From: Sphingopyxis sp. JAI108
GTDB taxonomy: Bacteria > Pseudomonadota > Alphaproteobacteria > Sphingomonadales > Sphingomonadaceae
DNA length: 64,000 bases
NCBI RefSeq assembly: GCF_013410105.1
Contig: NZ_JACCCJ010000001.1
Span: forward strand, 1 to 64,000
Direction: 5' to 3'
The notes under the pieces were generated by a model that was not told where the DNA came from, did no database searches, and saw only the letters and a list, made by a program, of their open reading frames with translations. This document shows positions 8,820 through 17,658 of the stretch, piece by piece. The translations under genes were made by a program, and so were the position numbers. How positions within the stretch are numbered: the stretch's first letter is position 1; each line of letters starts with the position of its first letter.

Positions 8820-9643
8820 GCCTCCGCTCCCAGCACGGATTGCGCACGATCGTTCGCAGCCGACGCATGGCGAACTGCCGCGCCCACGGTGGGTGCCGGT
8901 TTCAGGCAGGCGATGATGGTGTCGATCACCGCGCGGGTCTCGCACGGATCGCGCACGCACACCGTGTCGACCCCCAGCGTCTTGGCGGGATAGTCGTTGC
9001 CGCCGGGAAAGATCGCATCGCCGACGAAAAGCATGGCATCGAGCGATATGCCGCTGACGTCCTGCAATTTCGTCAGGCCATACGCCTTGTCGACCCCTTC
9101 GCGCGTGACGTCGATCGACGTTGCGCCGCCCATGTTGATCGAAAGCCCCGGGAGCCGCTGACGAAGGTCGCGCTGAATGACCTTGCGCTTCGCAAAGTCG
9201 GGATCCCATTTTTCCTTGGCATCGATCGGAGCTTTCTGACCCAGCGCCGAGAAGGTGATCTGGCTGCCGCGGTCCTCGACGCGTTCGCCCCACACGGTTT
9301 CGGGAACGAAGCGGGTGGCTTCGAGTGACGCGTCGAAGGCTCCGAAGATGAGCTGCTTTTCATCGTCCGCGAACAGTTCGGCATAGACCGGCCGCCATGC
9401 GCCGGAACCGTGAGTGTAGAGTTTGGTGCCCGTCGTCGGCATAAGCCACAGCCGCGCGATGTTCGCGCGGGCAGGAAGACGCGACGCGACCTGTGTTTCG
9501 AACTGGGGCCAGTCGCCGCCCGAGATCACCGCGACATCGACGACATCGAGAAGATCGGCGAGCGCTTCGCCCATCGCGGCATCGAGCGGCTGCTTGCTTT
9601 CCGCAAGCGTCCCGTCGAGGTCGAAGGCAATGAGCTGTTTCAT
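8816..9643 (-). CDS. Eukaryotic-type phosphomannomutase-like HAD enzyme
   Basis: HAD superfamily type IIB, 275 residues. The nucleophile/acid motif AFDLDGTLAES (Asp8, Asp10) opens the protein. The order of motifs follows alpha-phosphomannomutases of the PMM1/PMM2 type: SGGDWPQFE, GSQITFSALGQ, the block LSINMGGATSIDVTREGVDKAYGL, and FVGDAIFPGGNDYP. PMM2-type enzymes interconvert mannose 1-phosphate and mannose 6-phosphate through a phospho-aspartate. A related sugar-phosphatase role is possible. It is the middle gene of an operon with ATGA overlaps on both sides. It faces the GT4-GH130 pair; GH130 phosphorolysis yields mannose 1-phosphate, which this enzyme could return to central metabolism. 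Confidence 0.88.
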   Translation of the reverse strand: MKQLIAFDLDGTLAESKQPLDAAMGEALADLLDVVDVAVISGGDWPQFETQVASRLPARANIARLWLMPTTGTKLYTHGSGAWRPVYAELFADDEKQLIFGAFDASLEATRFVPETVWGERVEDRGSQITFSALGQKAPIDAKEKWDPDFAKRKVIQRDLRQRLPGLSINMGGATSIDVTREGVDKAYGLTKLQDVSGISLDAMLFVGDAIFPGGNDYPAKTLGVDTVCVRDPCETRAVIDTIIACLKPAPTVGAAVRHASAANDRAQSVLGAEA

Positions 9644-9906
9644 GTAGCGGAAACGCAGCGTTGTGCGACGACCAGGTCACCCACGAACGGGCTCGGCTTT
9701 GCCTTGGCGCAATTCGCCGGTCCGCCGCCCCATTGCGCGATTACCGGAATATCGAAGGTCAGGCCGCGGCGCTCGCGATATTCGTTGATACGCCTGGCAA
9801 AATAGCAAGGGAGATCGAAATTGTCGATCGAGCGCCCGTCGCGCTGCGCCCGGCCCACGGCCATCAAAGCCATTTGATGATGATAGAGAAGTTCGTTGAG
9901 GTCCAT
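9640..9906 (-). CDS. Hypothetical protein, first gene of the PMM-like operon
   Basis: An 88-residue soluble protein starting MDLNELLYHHQMALM, with a single proline/glycine-rich segment (AQWGGGPANCAKAK). The stop overlaps the start of the phosphomannomutase-like gene (ATGA), supporting a real coupled gene. Similar short proteins with an N-terminal MDLNxLLxxHQ-like helix occur in sphingomonads as proteins of unknown function. No catalytic motif is visible. Confidence 0.6.
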   Translation of the reverse strand: MDLNELLYHHQMALMAVGRAQRDGRSIDNFDLPCYFARRINEYRERRGLTFDIPVIAQWGGGPANCAKAKPSPFVGDLVVAQRCVSAT

Positions 9907-10006
9907 ATCGTCGCTCCGTTCGGCGGGAGCGCAAGAGTCTCTCAGTCGTCGGCACGCTCGGGAAGCCGTCGATATTCCATATGTGGTGTCGCGGCTGCGG
10001 ATTTAC

Positions 10007-10021
10007 AATCGGCTGCCGATT
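10007..10021. promoter_or_regulatory. Palindrome AATCGGC-T-GCCGATT
   Basis: A perfect 7-bp inverted repeat with a one-base centre lies about 100 bp upstream of the PMM-like operon. It could be an operator for that operon or a small hairpin in a transcript reading rightward into the terminator-like structure at 10090. Confidence 0.35.
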
Positions 10022-10089
10022 AAGCGATATATGCTCTTGGCCCGACTTTGGATCGCTGGGGCGTCCTTTGGTCACGAGTTCAGAGGATG

Positions 10090-10121
10090 AAAGGGCTTCG
10101 CCGGGGCGGCGGAGCCCTTTT
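10090..10121 (+). terminator. Orphan terminator-like hairpin
   Basis: Arms AAAGGGCTTCGCCG and CGGCGGAGCCCTTT (14 bp, one mismatch, GGG loop), followed by one more T, give a four-T end on the plus strand. On the minus strand the T-run is three. No plus-strand gene ends here, so it may end a small RNA or insulate the divergent promoters. Confidence 0.55.
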
Positions 10122-10500
10122 GCCGTCGCGGCCCAGGCAAATTCGCTGACGCAATCCGCGCCTGTTGGCCGGTTCCGGCCAGGCGGCGTTCGGACGCGGA
10201 TCGAAAATATCCGACATTCGTCATGATCCCGCGCGGGCGACCCATTGCGGACCTTAGCGTGTGGAAAACGCGAAGGGCCAAATAAGTCGCGGCTTCGATC
10301 GACTAGCGCTGCAAATGGAATGACGAGAAGCAGACGTTCAGGGCTATAACCCTCGCAGTCCTGCGAAAAGTGCCCGTAAAGGTTACCAAAAGCCGTGTTG
10401 CGGACGTAATTCTCGAAAATTTCGGCAAACGCGCCGAAATGGCGCCGGCATCGACCCTTTTTCGCTGTCCGTCCGACCCTTTGGTGCGCAGCATCGCGAC

Positions 10501-11154
10501 GTGACCGAAAGCGGGGGCCATATCCATCTGATCCTGCCTGACCCGATCGAACGGGCGGCCTGTTTTCGTGTGCTCGCGGCAGGCGCCGATCGGGTCGTGC
10601 GTAGCTTTGCGAGCGCCGACGCCTGGCTCGAGGCGGAAGGCGACGATCTGTCCGCTATCCTGCTTTTTCACTGGCGCCAGCCGGGGCGGACGGACGGCGC
10701 GGCGCTGCTCGATCGGATCGCCGGGAGTCCCGCCATCACCGCCTTTGTCGCCGCCGAACAGCTCAGTATCGCCGAATCGCGCGCCATCCTGCGCGGCGGC
10801 GCGCGGGATTTGCTGCCCGCGCCGCTCGACCCGCGCCTCGTCCGGCGCACGATCGATGCGGCGCTTTCCGACTGGCGCGCGGCGCAGGACGCGGTCGCCC
10901 GACGCCGCGAGGCCGAAGCGCGGCTGGCCGCGCTGACCCCGCGCGAGCGCGACATATTGGACGCGATCGCCGTCGGCCTCGGCAACAAGGCGATCGCGCG
11001 TCAGTTCGACCTCAGCCCGCGCACGGTCGAAGTGCATCGCGCGAATATCATGCGCCGGGCGGGGGCGGGCAATATCGCCGAATTGCTGCGGTTGCAGTTC
11101 ACCGCCGAACCTGCGCGCGCCGCGCCGGTCGATCGGGTCCGTTTTGGTGCATGA
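10501..11154 (+). CDS. LuxR/FixJ-type regulator with degenerate receiver
   Basis: A 217-residue protein with a receiver-like N-terminal half and a C-terminal LuxR-type helix-turn-helix (about 142-196: LTPRERDILDAIAVGLGNK, then IARQFDLSPRTVEVHRANI). The phospho-acceptor region reads LLFHWRQPGRTDG where active receivers have an Asp before the xRxPG stretch; here it is His. The conserved Lys of receivers is also not evident. It should therefore bind DNA without classical phosphorylation, perhaps by ligand or protein contact. The start is GTG at 10501, directly after a region with no better ATG. No kinase gene is adjacent. Confidence 0.85.
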   Translation: MTESGGHIHLILPDPIERAACFRVLAAGADRVVRSFASADAWLEAEGDDLSAILLFHWRQPGRTDGAALLDRIAGSPAITAFVAAEQLSIAESRAILRGGARDLLPAPLDPRLVRRTIDAALSDWRAAQDAVARRREAEARLAALTPRERDILDAIAVGLGNKAIARQFDLSPRTVEVHRANIMRRAGAGNIAELLRLQFTAEPARAAPVDRVRFGA

Positions 11155-11289
11155 TCGCGCGGGAACTCGGCCAAGTGCCAAACGTAGCGCCTATAAGGAA
11201 AATGAACGGTATATCGCCCTTGAGTTGGTCCCCATTGGCGCTGCCGTTCATCGCCCGGGGTCAACCCCACCTGACTCCGGGCAAACAAC

Positions 11290-11323
11290 AGGGCCGGCAG
11301 GGACGTTCCTCCCTGCCGGCCCT
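11290..11323 (-). terminator. Intrinsic terminator of the E1/acyltransferase operon
   Basis: A perfect 14-bp stem (AGGGCCGGCAGGGA / TCCCTGCCGGCCCT, 6-nt loop) overlaps the stop codon of the acyltransferase gene. On the minus strand it is followed by a T-rich tail (TGTTGTTTG). Confidence 0.85.
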
Positions 11324-12374
11324 ATCGCTGTCCGGTAACCAGCTCTCGCTGGTCGGCGCGGGCCATCGAGAGCAGGATCGGGGCCGACGCCTGCCGCGCC
11401 ATGAAGTCTGCCTTGCTTGCGAGGCCCTGCCAGCCGATGCCGATCAGGGATTGCGCGATCGCACCGCCCAATGTGTCGCCGGGGCCGGGCAGGATGATGA
11501 CGTCGGGCGCATATTCCTTGACCGCCACCTGCACCGACAGCGCGAAATCATAAGGCGCGAGGATCTGGTGGCCGAAGGTGTAATCCCAAACCTCGTCAGG
11601 GTCGCTGGAGAAGCGCCGCCAGATATGCCCGCGGCCGTCGACCATCGGGATCGCCGGGGAAGCGAACAGCGAGGGCGGCAGTTCGGCCTTCGCCTTGCCC
11701 GAGCTGCCGAACATCAAAGGCGTGTGGAAGGGGCCATGGCCCGCGAGGCGCAGCGGGTCGCGACCTGGGGTCGGCGGCGCTTCGGCGAGCAGCGCGGCGA
11801 GACCTTCCTCATTGCCTGCGAGGACGAGCATGCCCGCGAGGTCGATCGACAGCGCGAGATCGTAGCCGGGACGCGATGCGATGGCGCCGACCAGCGCCAG
11901 TAGCGCATCGCGAAACCCCGGAACCGGGCGCCAGTTCTCGTCGACAATCTGAAGGAGGATTTGCCCGCCGGGGCCGTGCGTCTGGCTGTTGAGGCCCATC
12001 GCGTTGGATATGCGGAAGCCGTCCGCGACCGAAACCGCGCCGCCAAGCGCAAGCGCGCTGTACCAGCCCATCGAATTGCCCGCGACCGCAACGACGTCGA
12101 ACCTGTCGCGGTCGATACTCAGATAATCGAGCGCGGTGGCGGCGTAGATCAGCGGCGCGGCGACGTCGCCGCGCATATGCGTCGCCACGCTAAAGCGCTC
12201 GGCACCGTCGAGTTCGCTCACCGTCGGCTGGCCACGATCGCGGCGCTGGGCGTCGAAATTCGCGATGTGGCTCGCGAAGCGCTGGCCGTGCAGCCGCGCG
12301 ATGCTGCCGAGTTCGCCCTTGCCATAGGTGCCGCGTCCGGGCGCGATCACGATGGCGGTCTTGCGGGCGTTCAT
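11322..12374 (-). CDS. FabD-like acyltransferase (malonyltransferase family)
   Basis: A 350-residue member of the acyl-transferase fold of FabD. The nucleophile elbow is GNSMG (Ser101) and a histidine motif HGPFHTPLM (His217) matches the catalytic His of the family. Such enzymes move acyl groups, classically malonyl, from CoA to acyl carrier protein. The start at 12374 (MNARKTAIVIAPGRG) is chosen because its ATG overlaps the TGA of the upstream E1 gene; a longer frame upstream runs antisense-like within E1. Tight coupling to a 2-oxoacid dehydrogenase E1 gene suggests that the acyl group may come from oxoacid metabolism. The specific substrate is unknown; this is not the fabD of a fatty-acid cluster, as no fab genes are nearby. 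Confidence 0.82.
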   Translation of the reverse strand: MNARKTAIVIAPGRGTYGKGELGSIARLHGQRFASHIANFDAQRRDRGQPTVSELDGAERFSVATHMRGDVAAPLIYAATALDYLSIDRDRFDVVAVAGNSMGWYSALALGGAVSVADGFRISNAMGLNSQTHGPGGQILLQIVDENWRPVPGFRDALLALVGAIASRPGYDLALSIDLAGMLVLAGNEEGLAALLAEAPPTPGRDPLRLAGHGPFHTPLMFGSSGKAKAELPPSLFASPAIPMVDGRGHIWRRFSSDPDEVWDYTFGHQILAPYDFALSVQVAVKEYAPDVIILPGPGDTLGGAIAQSLIGIGWQGLASKADFMARQASAPILLSMARADQRELVTGQR

Positions 12375-14572
12375 GCCAGCAACTCCTTTGCGGCGGCATA
12401 GATGGAATCGCGGCTCGGCAATGTCAGAGTCGCGGCCCTGCCCAGCGGGATGAAGCTGTCGTCGGCGGCGATGCGCTTCAGCTTCTTGTCCGGCGTGCGC
12501 TCGACAAATGTCGCCATCAGCGCCTCGCTCTGCGATCCGGTGATGCGGCATTCGTCGACGATCAGGATGCGTTTCGCGTCGCCGACGGCGGCGACGAGCT
12601 TGTCCTCGTCGATGGGTCCGAGCCAGCGCAAGTCGATCACGCGCGCCTTCACGCCATCGGCGGCGAGCAATTTCTCCGCCTGCCGCGAGAGATAATAACC
12701 ATTGCCGTAGGTGACGATCGCAAGGTCGCTGCCCTCGCCATGAACGCCGACGTCGCCGAGGCCGATCGGCTCGCCCTCGCCGGGCGCTTCATAGACGCTC
12801 GTCCACAGCCCATCGCCTTCTTCGTGCAGGTCGCGGGTCATATAGAGCGCGATCGGCTCGACGAAGACGACGACGCGCTGTTCCTCGCGCGCCAGCCGCA
12901 CACATTCGCGGAGCATCGCGACCGCGTCGCGGCCGTTCGACGGGACCGCGAGGATGACGCCCGGAATGTCGCGAAAGACCGCGAGGCTGTTGTCGTTGTG
13001 GAAATGGCCGCCGAAGCCCTTTTGATAGCCAAGCCCCGCGATGCGGATGACCATCGGGTTGGTATATTGGCCGTCGGAGAAGAAGCTGAGCGTCGCCGCC
13101 TCGCCGCGGATCTGGTCCTCGGCATTGTGGACATAGGCGAGGAACTGGATCTCGGGCATCGGGACAAAGCCGTTGTGCGCCATGCCGATCGCGAGCCCGA
13201 GGATCGCCTGTTCGTCGAGCAAGGTATTGACGACGCGCGCCGATCCGAAGCGCTGGTGGAGCTTTGCCGTGACGTTGTAGACGCCGCCCTTCGGCCCGAC
13301 ATCCTCGCCCATGACGGCGATTTCCTTGTGCGCGAGCATCAGGTCGGCCAGCGCCCAGGAGAGGAGCCGCGCCATGTGCATCGGCTTGTCCATCTGCGCG
13401 GCGTCGCTGCCGAACATCGCCTTGCGGTCTTCGGGAGACGGTGTGTTGGGCCGCGCCACCTCGCGCTTCGGCGGGATCAGGCTGTGCATTACATGCGCGG
13501 GCGTCGTGATCTTGGGCCGCTGGATCGCCGCCTCGGCCTGCCGCGCCAGCGTCGCGCCAGTCTCTTCATAGGCCTCGACGATCTCGGCGCGCGACATCCA
13601 GCCGTGCGCGTCCATCAGCGCCGCACCCGCAAGCAATGGATCGCGCGCCTCGTCGGATTCGATCAGCGCCTTGGGCAGATATGCGCCCTGCACGTCCGAG
13701 CCGGCGTGGCCGTAGAGCCGCACGGTCGCCATGTGGAGGAAGACCGGCTTGCGATAACGCCGCGCATGATCGGCGGCCTCGGCGGCGCCGGCATAGGCCG
13801 AGACGAGGTCGGTGCCGTCGCATTTGATATAATGAAGCCCCGCGCGGTGGCGGAACTGCGCCTCGATCCAGCCCGTCGGCGTGCGCGTCGAGATGCCGAT
13901 CCCATTATCCTCGCAAAGGAAGATCAGCGGCATCGGCGACCCCTGGAACGCCGACCAACCCGCGGTGTTGAACGCGCCTTGCGCGGTCGAATGGTTTGCC
14001 GAAGCATCGCCGAAGCTTGCCAGCACGACGCCGTCGTCGGGCAACGCGCAACCGGTCAGGCCCTGACGCCGCGCGATACCGATCGAAAAGGCCGCGCCCA
14101 CGGCCTTGGGCAGGTGCGAGGCGATCGTCGAGGTTTGCGGCGGAATGTTCAGCGGTTTCGATCCGATCACCTTGTGCCGCCCGCCCGAGATCGGATCCTC
14201 GCTCGATGCGGCGAAGCTCAGCAGCATGTCCCACGTCGGGGTGCCGCCCGGAAGCTGGCGCGCGCGGTGGAGCTGGAACGCGTTCGAGCGATAGTGAAGG
14301 AACGCCATGTCGGTGACGCGGAGCGCCGCCGCGACCGCGGCATTGCCTTCGTGCCCCGACGAACCGATCGTGTAAAAGCCTTCGCCGCGCGCCTGCAGAT
14401 GGCGCGATAGCCGGTCCATCTGGCGGCTCGTCAACTGCGACAGGAAAATGTCGGTGGCGTCGCGGCGTGACAGGCCGGCGGCGGCGGGATCGGGCGCGCC
14501 CGCGCGATCGGGAAGCTTGCCCGCCGCCAGCGCCGCGAGGAATTTCTCATGTACCGCCTGCGCCGCGTCCAC
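12371..14572 (-). CDS. Fused alpha-beta 2-oxoacid dehydrogenase E1 component
   Basis: A 733-residue thiamine-diphosphate enzyme joining the E1-alpha part (1-360) and the transketolase-like E1-beta part (385-733). The TPP/Mg motif is visible from GDASANHS (188 onward) to CEDNG (220-224), and the beta half begins its core with AVMGEDVGPKGGVYNVT. Branched-chain or related 2-oxoacids are the usual substrates of such fused proteins, with decarboxylation and acyl transfer to a lipoyl E2. No E2 or E3 gene lies nearby. It is translationally coupled to the FabD-like gene and ends in a shared terminator. Upstream sits a tandem 13-bp repeat that may control it. Confidence 0.9.
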   Translation of the reverse strand: MDAAQAVHEKFLAALAAGKLPDRAGAPDPAAAGLSRRDATDIFLSQLTSRQMDRLSRHLQARGEGFYTIGSSGHEGNAAVAAALRVTDMAFLHYRSNAFQLHRARQLPGGTPTWDMLLSFAASSEDPISGGRHKVIGSKPLNIPPQTSTIASHLPKAVGAAFSIGIARRQGLTGCALPDDGVVLASFGDASANHSTAQGAFNTAGWSAFQGSPMPLIFLCEDNGIGISTRTPTGWIEAQFRHRAGLHYIKCDGTDLVSAYAGAAEAADHARRYRKPVFLHMATVRLYGHAGSDVQGAYLPKALIESDEARDPLLAGAALMDAHGWMSRAEIVEAYEETGATLARQAEAAIQRPKITTPAHVMHSLIPPKREVARPNTPSPEDRKAMFGSDAAQMDKPMHMARLLSWALADLMLAHKEIAVMGEDVGPKGGVYNVTAKLHQRFGSARVVNTLLDEQAILGLAIGMAHNGFVPMPEIQFLAYVHNAEDQIRGEAATLSFFSDGQYTNPMVIRIAGLGYQKGFGGHFHNDNSLAVFRDIPGVILAVPSNGRDAVAMLRECVRLAREEQRVVVFVEPIALYMTRDLHEEGDGLWTSVYEAPGEGEPIGLGDVGVHGEGSDLAIVTYGNGYYLSRQAEKLLAADGVKARVIDLRWLGPIDEDKLVAAVGDAKRILIVDECRITGSQSEALMATFVERTPDKKLKRIAADDSFIPLGRAATLTLPSRDSIYAAAKELLA

Positions 14573-14594
14573 CTGTCTCTCCTGTCGCGCGGCC

Positions 14595-14620
14595 GGTGGT
14601 TACAAGTGGTGGTTACAAGT
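14595..14620. promoter_or_regulatory. Tandem 13-bp direct repeat upstream of E1
   Basis: GGTGGTTACAAGT occurs twice with no gap, 23 bases before the E1 start codon. Exact tandem copies in a promoter/leader are typical of regulator half-sites in series but may also be a simple duplication. Confidence 0.45.
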
Positions 14621-14751
14621 GCAACGATCAGGCCGGTTTTGCCGCGCGCTAGAACGGAGCAGTCGCACGCGCAAGCATCTCTTGCCTTGCCGCGCCCGCT
14701 CGCGCTACCACCATATTCGATGCACGATCGGGGCGGGGCCATCTTTTCAAC

Positions 14752-15459
14752 ATGATATCCTTGTGGATCGCCCAGGCGTCGGCAGCGGCCGAACCGTCGA
14801 GCAGCGACACCGGGGGAGGATGGCTGCTCGATCCTGAACTCATCGATCCGGGCTATAGCCAGACGATCGCGGGCGGCGAGATCCAGACCGCCTTTCCTCC
14901 GCCGCCTCCACCCCCGCCGCCGACACCCGAGTGGCTGAAGTCGCTGCTCGGCGCGCTCGGCGATTTCTTCGAATGGAGCGCCCCTGCGGTCAAGCCGCTG
15001 ATGTGGATCGCGGTCGCGCTGCTCCTGCTGTTCCTCCTCTATCATTTCGTCCCCGCTTTCGCGCGGTGGGTCGATACCCTGCGCTACGGACGCAAGCGCG
15101 GCGGCGACACCGACGATCATGTTGGACAGGCCGAGGCGGGCGCGGCGCGCGCGCTGCTTGCCGAGGCCGACGCGCTCGCCGCCGAGGGGCGTTTTGCCGA
15201 GGCGGTGCATCTTCTGCTCTATCGCAGCGTCGAGGATATCGAGGGGCGCCGCCCGGGTCTCGTCAAGCCCGCGATGACATCGCGCGATCTGGCCGAGGCG
15301 AACGACTTGCCGTCGGTCGCGCGCGGGGCCTTCAGCCGCATCGCCCGCGCGGTCGAGATCAGCCTGTTCGGCGGGCGGTTGATCGATGCCGGCGCGTGGG
15401 AGCAATGCCGCAGCGCTTATGCCGAGTTGACGGTGCCGAAGAATTGGGCGCGCGCATGA
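14752..15459 (+). CDS. DUF4129-type membrane protein, start of the MoxR operon
   Basis: A 235-residue protein: a proline-rich stretch (PPPPPPPPPTPEWL, about 49-62), one transmembrane helix (about 83-103) and a C-terminal helical DUF4129-like domain (from about 125) with the motif EAVHLLLYRSVEDIEGRRP. Proteins of this family usually sit with MoxR ATPases and DUF58 proteins in cell-envelope operons and are linked to transglutaminase-like systems. Its stop overlaps the next start (ATGA). An unusual poly-proline linker may span the envelope or bind partners. Confidence 0.82.
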   Translation: MISLWIAQASAAAEPSSSDTGGGWLLDPELIDPGYSQTIAGGEIQTAFPPPPPPPPPTPEWLKSLLGALGDFFEWSAPAVKPLMWIAVALLLLFLLYHFVPAFARWVDTLRYGRKRGGDTDDHVGQAEAGAARALLAEADALAAEGRFAEAVHLLLYRSVEDIEGRRPGLVKPAMTSRDLAEANDLPSVARGAFSRIARAVEISLFGGRLIDAGAWEQCRSAYAELTVPKNWARA

Positions 15460-16691
15460 GCAACGCAGCGACGAACGACCATGGCTTCAACCCGCGACTG
15501 ATCGCGGCCGTCGTCGCCATCGGGGTGATCGCCTTCATCGCGCTGTGGGCGCTGATCGCGCTGGCGCCGCAGATCAGCAGCGGCAACGACGGCGGCGGCC
15601 ATGCCTTGTCGAAGGCGGCGCCGGGTTATGCCGGCATCGTCGACCTCGCCGAACGCGCGGGCGCCGAGGTCGAGCTGCGGCGGCGGGTCGAGGTGGAATC
15701 CTATGAGGAATATGAACCGCTTCTGGTTCTGACCCCGACGCACCGCACCCGCGCACCCGAAATCGCCGAACTGCTCGACGCCCACCGCACCGGCCCCGTG
15801 CTGATCGTGCTGCCCAAATGGCAGACAATGGCCGTGCCGGGGCAGACGCCGAAACCCGGCTGGGCCAGTGCAGGGTTTCCGGTGCGTCCGCCCGCCAAGA
15901 TGCTGCCGCCTGCCTATTTTGGAACGGTCGCGATCAAAGCGGCGCCGAGCAAGGCGCAGCAGGTGCCCGCTCGGCTCGGCGGCCGCAGCTTCGCGGCCTC
16001 GCTACCCGGCAATGTCCAGACGATCGAAGGCGGGAATCTGGAAACGTTGATCGCGGGGCCTGGCGGCGCTGCGGTGCTCGCGCAGGTCGGCGAGCACGAC
16101 ATCTATGTCCTCGCCGACCCCGACCTTATCAATAATCTGGCTTTTGCCTCACGCGACCGAGCTAGTGCGGGCGTCGTTTTGATCGACGCGCTCGCCGAAT
16201 ATGCCGACGCCGACGGGCTTGCCTTCGACGTCACGCTCAACGGTTTCGGCGGCCAGCGATCGCTGCTTCGCTTCGCCTTCGTGCCGCCGTTCATCGGCAT
16301 CACCCTCTGCCTGATCGCCGCCGGGATGCTGGCGCTGTGGCAGGCGTGGATGCGCTTCGGTCCGGCACTGAAACCCGGCCGCGCGATCCCGGTGTCGAAA
16401 GCGGCGCTGATCGCGAACAGCGCCGACCTGATCCGGCAGGCACGGCGCGAACTCGACGGCGCCGACGCCTATGTGAAGAGCCAGCGCATCGCGATCGCGC
16501 GGCGACTGCACGCCCCCACCGGGCTCGACGATGCCGAAACCGACCGCTGGATCGACCGGCATCTGCGCGGTGGCAGCGACCTTTTTTCCTCGCTCGCGCG
16601 GCGCCTGCCGCTCGCGCGCAATACGCATGAATTCCTCGCAGACGCGCAGGCGCTGCACGACATCAGGAAGGATCTACTCCGTGACAGCTAA
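15456..16691 (+). CDS. DUF4350 domain membrane protein
   Basis: About 411 residues with an N-terminal transmembrane helix (residues 13-35), a large exported domain and a second helix near residue 275 ([20 protein letters not shown]). The exported part contains DUF4350 features ([37 protein letters not shown]). Function is unknown, but the gene is a standard partner of MoxR/DUF58 operons. The start is set at 15456 because its ATG overlaps the stop of the preceding gene. Confidence 0.82.
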   Translation: MSNAATNDHGFNPRLIAAVVAIGVIAFIALWALIALAPQISSGNDGGGHALSKAAPGYAGIVDLAERAGAEVELRRRVEVESYEEYEPLLVLTPTHRTRAPEIAELLDAHRTGPVLIVLPKWQTMAVPGQTPKPGWASAGFPVRPPAKMLPPAYFGTVAIKAAPSKAQQVPARLGGRSFAASLPGNVQTIEGGNLETLIAGPGGAAVLAQVGEHDIYVLADPDLINNLAFASRDRASAGVVLIDALAEYADADGLAFDVTLNGFGGQRSLLRFAFVPPFIGITLCLIAAGMLALWQAWMRFGPALKPGRAIPVSKAALIANSADLIRQARRELDGADAYVKSQRIAIARRLHAPTGLDDAETDRWIDRHLRGGSDLFSSLARRLPLARNTHEFLADAQALHDIRKDLLRDS

Positions 16692-17658
16692 TCCCGTCGC
16701 CCAAAGCGTTCAGAGCGTCCAAGCGCTCGGTGCCGCGATCGAGGGCGAGGTCGCGAAGGCGGTCTTCGGCCAGGGGCCATTGACGCGCATGGTAACGATC
16801 GCGTTGCTCGCGGGCGGCCACGTCCTGCTCGAAGGGCCGCCGGGCACCGCCAAGACCCTACTCGCGCAGGCGTTCGCGCGCGCCACCGGCCTCGATTTCG
16901 GGCGCATCCAGTTCACCCCCGACCTGATGCCCGGCGACATTTTGGGGTCGAACCTCTTCAACTTCCAGACGTCGAGCTTCACGCTGACCAAGGGGCCGAT
17001 CTTCACCGAACTGCTGCTCGCCGACGAAATCAACCGCACCCCGCCCAAGACGCAGGCCGCGCTGCTCGAGGCGATGCAGGAACGCCGCGTCACCATCAAC
17101 GGCGAGCCGCACGCGATGAGCCCGCGCTTCACCGTACTCGCGACGCAGAACCCGATCGAGCAGCAGGGCGTCTATCCTCTGCCCGAGGCGCAGCTCGACC
17201 GTTTCCTGTTCAAGCTCGTCGTCGATTATCCCGACGCCGCCGAGGAACGCCGCATCGTCGCCGACCATGGCGGGCGCTTCAAAAGCCCGGCGGTTAGCGA
17301 TTTCGGCGTGGCGCAGGTCGCCGATGCCAAAACGATCGGCGCCGCGATCGACACGATAGCGACCGTCCGCCTGGCCGAGGAGATCGTCGACTATATCGTC
17401 CGCCTCGTCCGCGCGACGCGCGAGAGCGCCGACCTGGAATGCGGCGCGAGCCCGCGCGCCGCGACCCTGCTCGCGCGCGCGGCGTGCGCCGCGGCGGCGC
17501 TCGACGGGCGTGACTATGTCATTCCCGACGATGTCCAGCGCCTCGCCGCGGGCGTGCTTCGCCACCGCGTCATCCTGTCGGCGGCCGCCGAGATCGAGGG
17601 CCGCAACGTCGAGCAGGTCGTCGCGGCGTTGCTCGATCGCGAGGAAGTCCCACGGTGA
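16681..17658 (+). CDS. MoxR-family AAA+ ATPase
   Basis: A 325-residue AAA+ ATPase with Walker A GPPGTAKT (52-59), Walker [11 protein letters not shown] (111-120, Asp115/Glu116) and sensor-1 region [19 protein letters not shown]. MoxR proteins act as chaperone-like ATPases with VWA/DUF58 partners, often for assembly or activation of envelope proteins. The GTG at 16681 overlaps the upstream gene by 11 bases. It is followed at once by the DUF58 gene (GTGA overlap), its expected partner. Confidence 0.93.
   Translation: MTANPVAQSVQSVQALGAAIEGEVAKAVFGQGPLTRMVTIALLAGGHVLLEGPPGTAKTLLAQAFARATGLDFGRIQFTPDLMPGDILGSNLFNFQTSSFTLTKGPIFTELLLADEINRTPPKTQAALLEAMQERRVTINGEPHAMSPRFTVLATQNPIEQQGVYPLPEAQLDRFLFKLVVDYPDAAEERRIVADHGGRFKSPAVSDFGVAQVADAKTIGAAIDTIATVRLAEEIVDYIVRLVRATRESADLECGASPRAATLLARAACAAAALDGRDYVIPDDVQRLAAGVLRHRVILSAAAEIEGRNVEQVVAALLDREEVPR

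Larger units (their letters stand above)
9907..10500. other. 594-bp divergent intergenic region with hairpins
   Basis: No convincing protein gene lies between the PMM-like operon (minus) and the LuxR gene (plus). The region should carry both promoters. It holds a perfect palindrome at 10007-10021 and a strong terminator-like hairpin at 10090-10121 that no called plus-strand gene explains, so a small RNA is possible. Open frames here are arginine-rich and lack motifs. Confidence 0.55.

Noticed and set aside
12740..14410. 556-codon open frame on the plus strand within the E1 gene
   Set aside because: It overlaps a clear E1 with motifs and has shadow composition (Arg-, Asp- and His-rich, no motifs).
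14931..16691. Longer version of the DUF4350 protein
   Set aside because: The upstream part is a shifted-frame shadow of the DUF4129 gene; the overlap ATGA at 15456 gives a better start.
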